The translations under genes were made by a program, and so were the position numbers. Source: Terfezia claveryi (taxonomy: Eukaryota > Ascomycota > Pezizomycetes > Pezizales > Pezizaceae). Taken from it: a stretch of DNA of 64,000 nucleotides. Shown here in pieces: positions 62,893-64,000 of this stretch; within the stretch, counting starts at the first letter, position 1; the number at the start of each line of letters is the position of its first letter. The notes under the pieces were generated by a model. It was not told the origin of the DNA. It saw only the letters and a program-made list of their open reading frames with translations, and ran no database searches. The stretch is from positions 62,001-126,000 of the forward strand of contig WHUX01000137.1 in the NCBI GenBank assembly GCA_015179025.1. The letters run 5' to 3'.

Positions 62893-63318
62893 AGAAGATG
62901 ACAATAATAAGATTTTACCTACTAGAAGTCTTTTACTTTATAAAATTACCTACAAGTATAGAAATCTTGAAAAGTAGTAGGTTATATATATCAAAAGAGC
63001 TGAAAGTATTGCTAAAGAGCTATACTAAATTAAGTTAAAAGATTAGCAGGCAAGTATACCTTGGAATTTGAAGAAAGGTAAGGATATTATATATGTTGTT
63101 AGTATGGAAGCAGGCAAGACCACAATTGTAGTTATATATTTAGCACTCAGTAGAGATTATATTCTATTTATTTCTCTTTAATTTAGTATAGCTCTTTAGC
63201 AATACTTTCTGCTTTTTTAATGCATATAGCCTACTACTCTTTAAGATTTCTATACTTGTAGGTAATCTTATGAAGTAAAAGACTTCTATTAGGCAAAATC
63301 TCATTATCATTATCTTTT
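62893..63318. repeat. Inverted duplication, ~140-bp arms
   Basis: Segments 62893-63035 and 63178-63318 are reverse complements with about 85-90% identity by eye (shared CTACAAGTATAGAAATCTT and AGTATTGCTAAAGAGCTATA). The arms encode YKYRNL and AESIAKELY in both copies. The centre holds the helicase-like motif. Confidence 0.7.
62955..63175 (+). pseudogene. Helicase-like (RecQ-type) motif I remnant
   Basis: The forward frame reads YKYRNLEK, two stops, IKRAESIAKELY, stop, then KKGKDIIYVVSMEAGKTTIV. The end resembles the Q-region and Walker A (GxGKT/S) of RecQ-type and telomere-linked fungal helicases. The second glycine is replaced (EAGKT), and the stops sit where Q codons would be expected. Only this short part is recognisable. 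Confidence 0.4.
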
Positions 63319-64000
63319 ATATTATATGTAAGGCTATGTTTCATTGACACTGACCTATATACTATTCTATACTAGATATAGAGTTGGCTATACCTAAGTC
63401 AAAATATTTCTCACATACTTTCTCAATCACCTTATCTAAGTTGCATTGACTGGCAGACTGTTTTAAAATAAACAATAAAAATTCAAATAAACTATATATA
63501 AAGAATCAAATAAATAAAAGGAACTTGGCAGCCATTGAGACGAACAATACGGCTTGTAAATCTATGTTTTCTAGAATTTAAAGGTAGAGTTTCCTTCTCC
63601 TCCTTCTCCGATCATCATTTGCACATCCCTGACTGCATTTACAATGCACATGACCTAAATTTCCGTCTCAGCTGCTCGTACTCCAGATGATTTTAGAGCG
63701 AGGGTTAGCGGAAGAGGGTATAGAAGGGGATATTGACATCGAAGGCGAAGATGATGATGATCGGTAGTGGCTAGGTAGCTATCTAGCGGGTTCGAAGGTA
63801 GTTATGGTTGTGTTGGGTGCTCGATATCCAAAAGCCTCGAGACTTCTCGTGCCCAGGCCTAGGAAAAAGTTTTCACATTGATTTTCTCCCATTAAATAGG
63901 GCCATTCGGCTCGTGGGCATCCAAGCCTGGCGACGGAGGATTTGGTTGATGTAGTTATTTTTGTGCCAGTTTTCTCATGTCTTTTCCTAGGCTCGACCCG
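63319..64000. other. Transition to normal base composition; GC-rich motif
   Basis: AT-rich sequence ends near 63540. A short acidic frame (LERGLAEEGIEGDIDIEGED) lies at 63688-63768 without a start or family. CTCGTGCCCAGGCCTAGG near 63850 and CCTAGGCTCGACC at the edge resemble the GC-rich ends at 15.06 and 15.68 kb, so another copy of that repeat may run past the window. Confidence 0.35.

Overview
This window reads as a transposon graveyard from a filamentous ascomycete. The evidence for that is Tad1-type LINEs with RNase H domains, Ty3/Gypsy elements with a chromodomain, Ty1/Copia elements, Fot1/pogo-type and Harbinger-like DNA transposon remains, an NDT80/XprG-type domain, 42- and 57-nt GT-AG introns, and stop codons that mostly look like C-to-T or G-to-A changes (RIP-like). 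No species is claimed. No rRNA, tRNA or CRISPR locus is supported.

Layout. 1-2 kb: the 5' end of a pogo/Fot1-type transposase gene (minus strand), an unexplained stretch and a LINE remnant. 2.02-8.19 kb: a 6.2-kb foldback element made almost only of two giant inverted arms around a ~0.3-kb AT-rich loop; the arms carry 29-bp minisatellite arrays of about 66 and 19 copies. 8.2-11.2 kb: Gypsy fragments, two LTRs and rearranged LINE pieces. 11.2-13.6 kb: 5'-truncated LINEs, two of them head to head. 13.7-17.2 kb: two copies of a small gene family and a broken NDT80-domain gene. 17.2-18.1 kb: a TIR element of Harbinger type. 20.03-38.94 kb: one complete Tad1-type LINE (about 6.96 kb once insertions are subtracted) bounded by a 12-bp target duplication, split by a Copia element in ORF2 and by a young Gypsy element with apparently identical LTRs in ORF1. 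39.5 kb: the best-preserved small-family gene (99 aa). 42.96-48.95 kb: a second, nearly intact Copia element. 49-58 kb: the most gene-like stretch, with a three-exon gene (51.3-52.5 kb), a 182-aa gene that may have lost a membrane anchor (54.1 kb), paired integrase-C-terminus-like fragments and a C2H2 zinc-finger ORF. 58.1-63.6 kb: a strongly AT-rich block with a decayed long-inverted-repeat element and a broken helicase-like motif.

How it fits together. The nesting gives an order of events: the LINE came first; Copia 1 entered it (LTRs differ at about a dozen sites); Gypsy entered later (LTRs look identical). Copia 2 (two LTR differences) is intermediate. LINE 3' ends recur down to 42 bp with clear target duplications, and their terminal stem shows compensatory changes. 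Candidates for something undescribed are the foldback element, the small gene family with a nucleotide-identical core, the Copia family with TG...AAA LTR ends and in-frame repeat expansions, and the 54-kb gene with an out-of-frame transmembrane tail.
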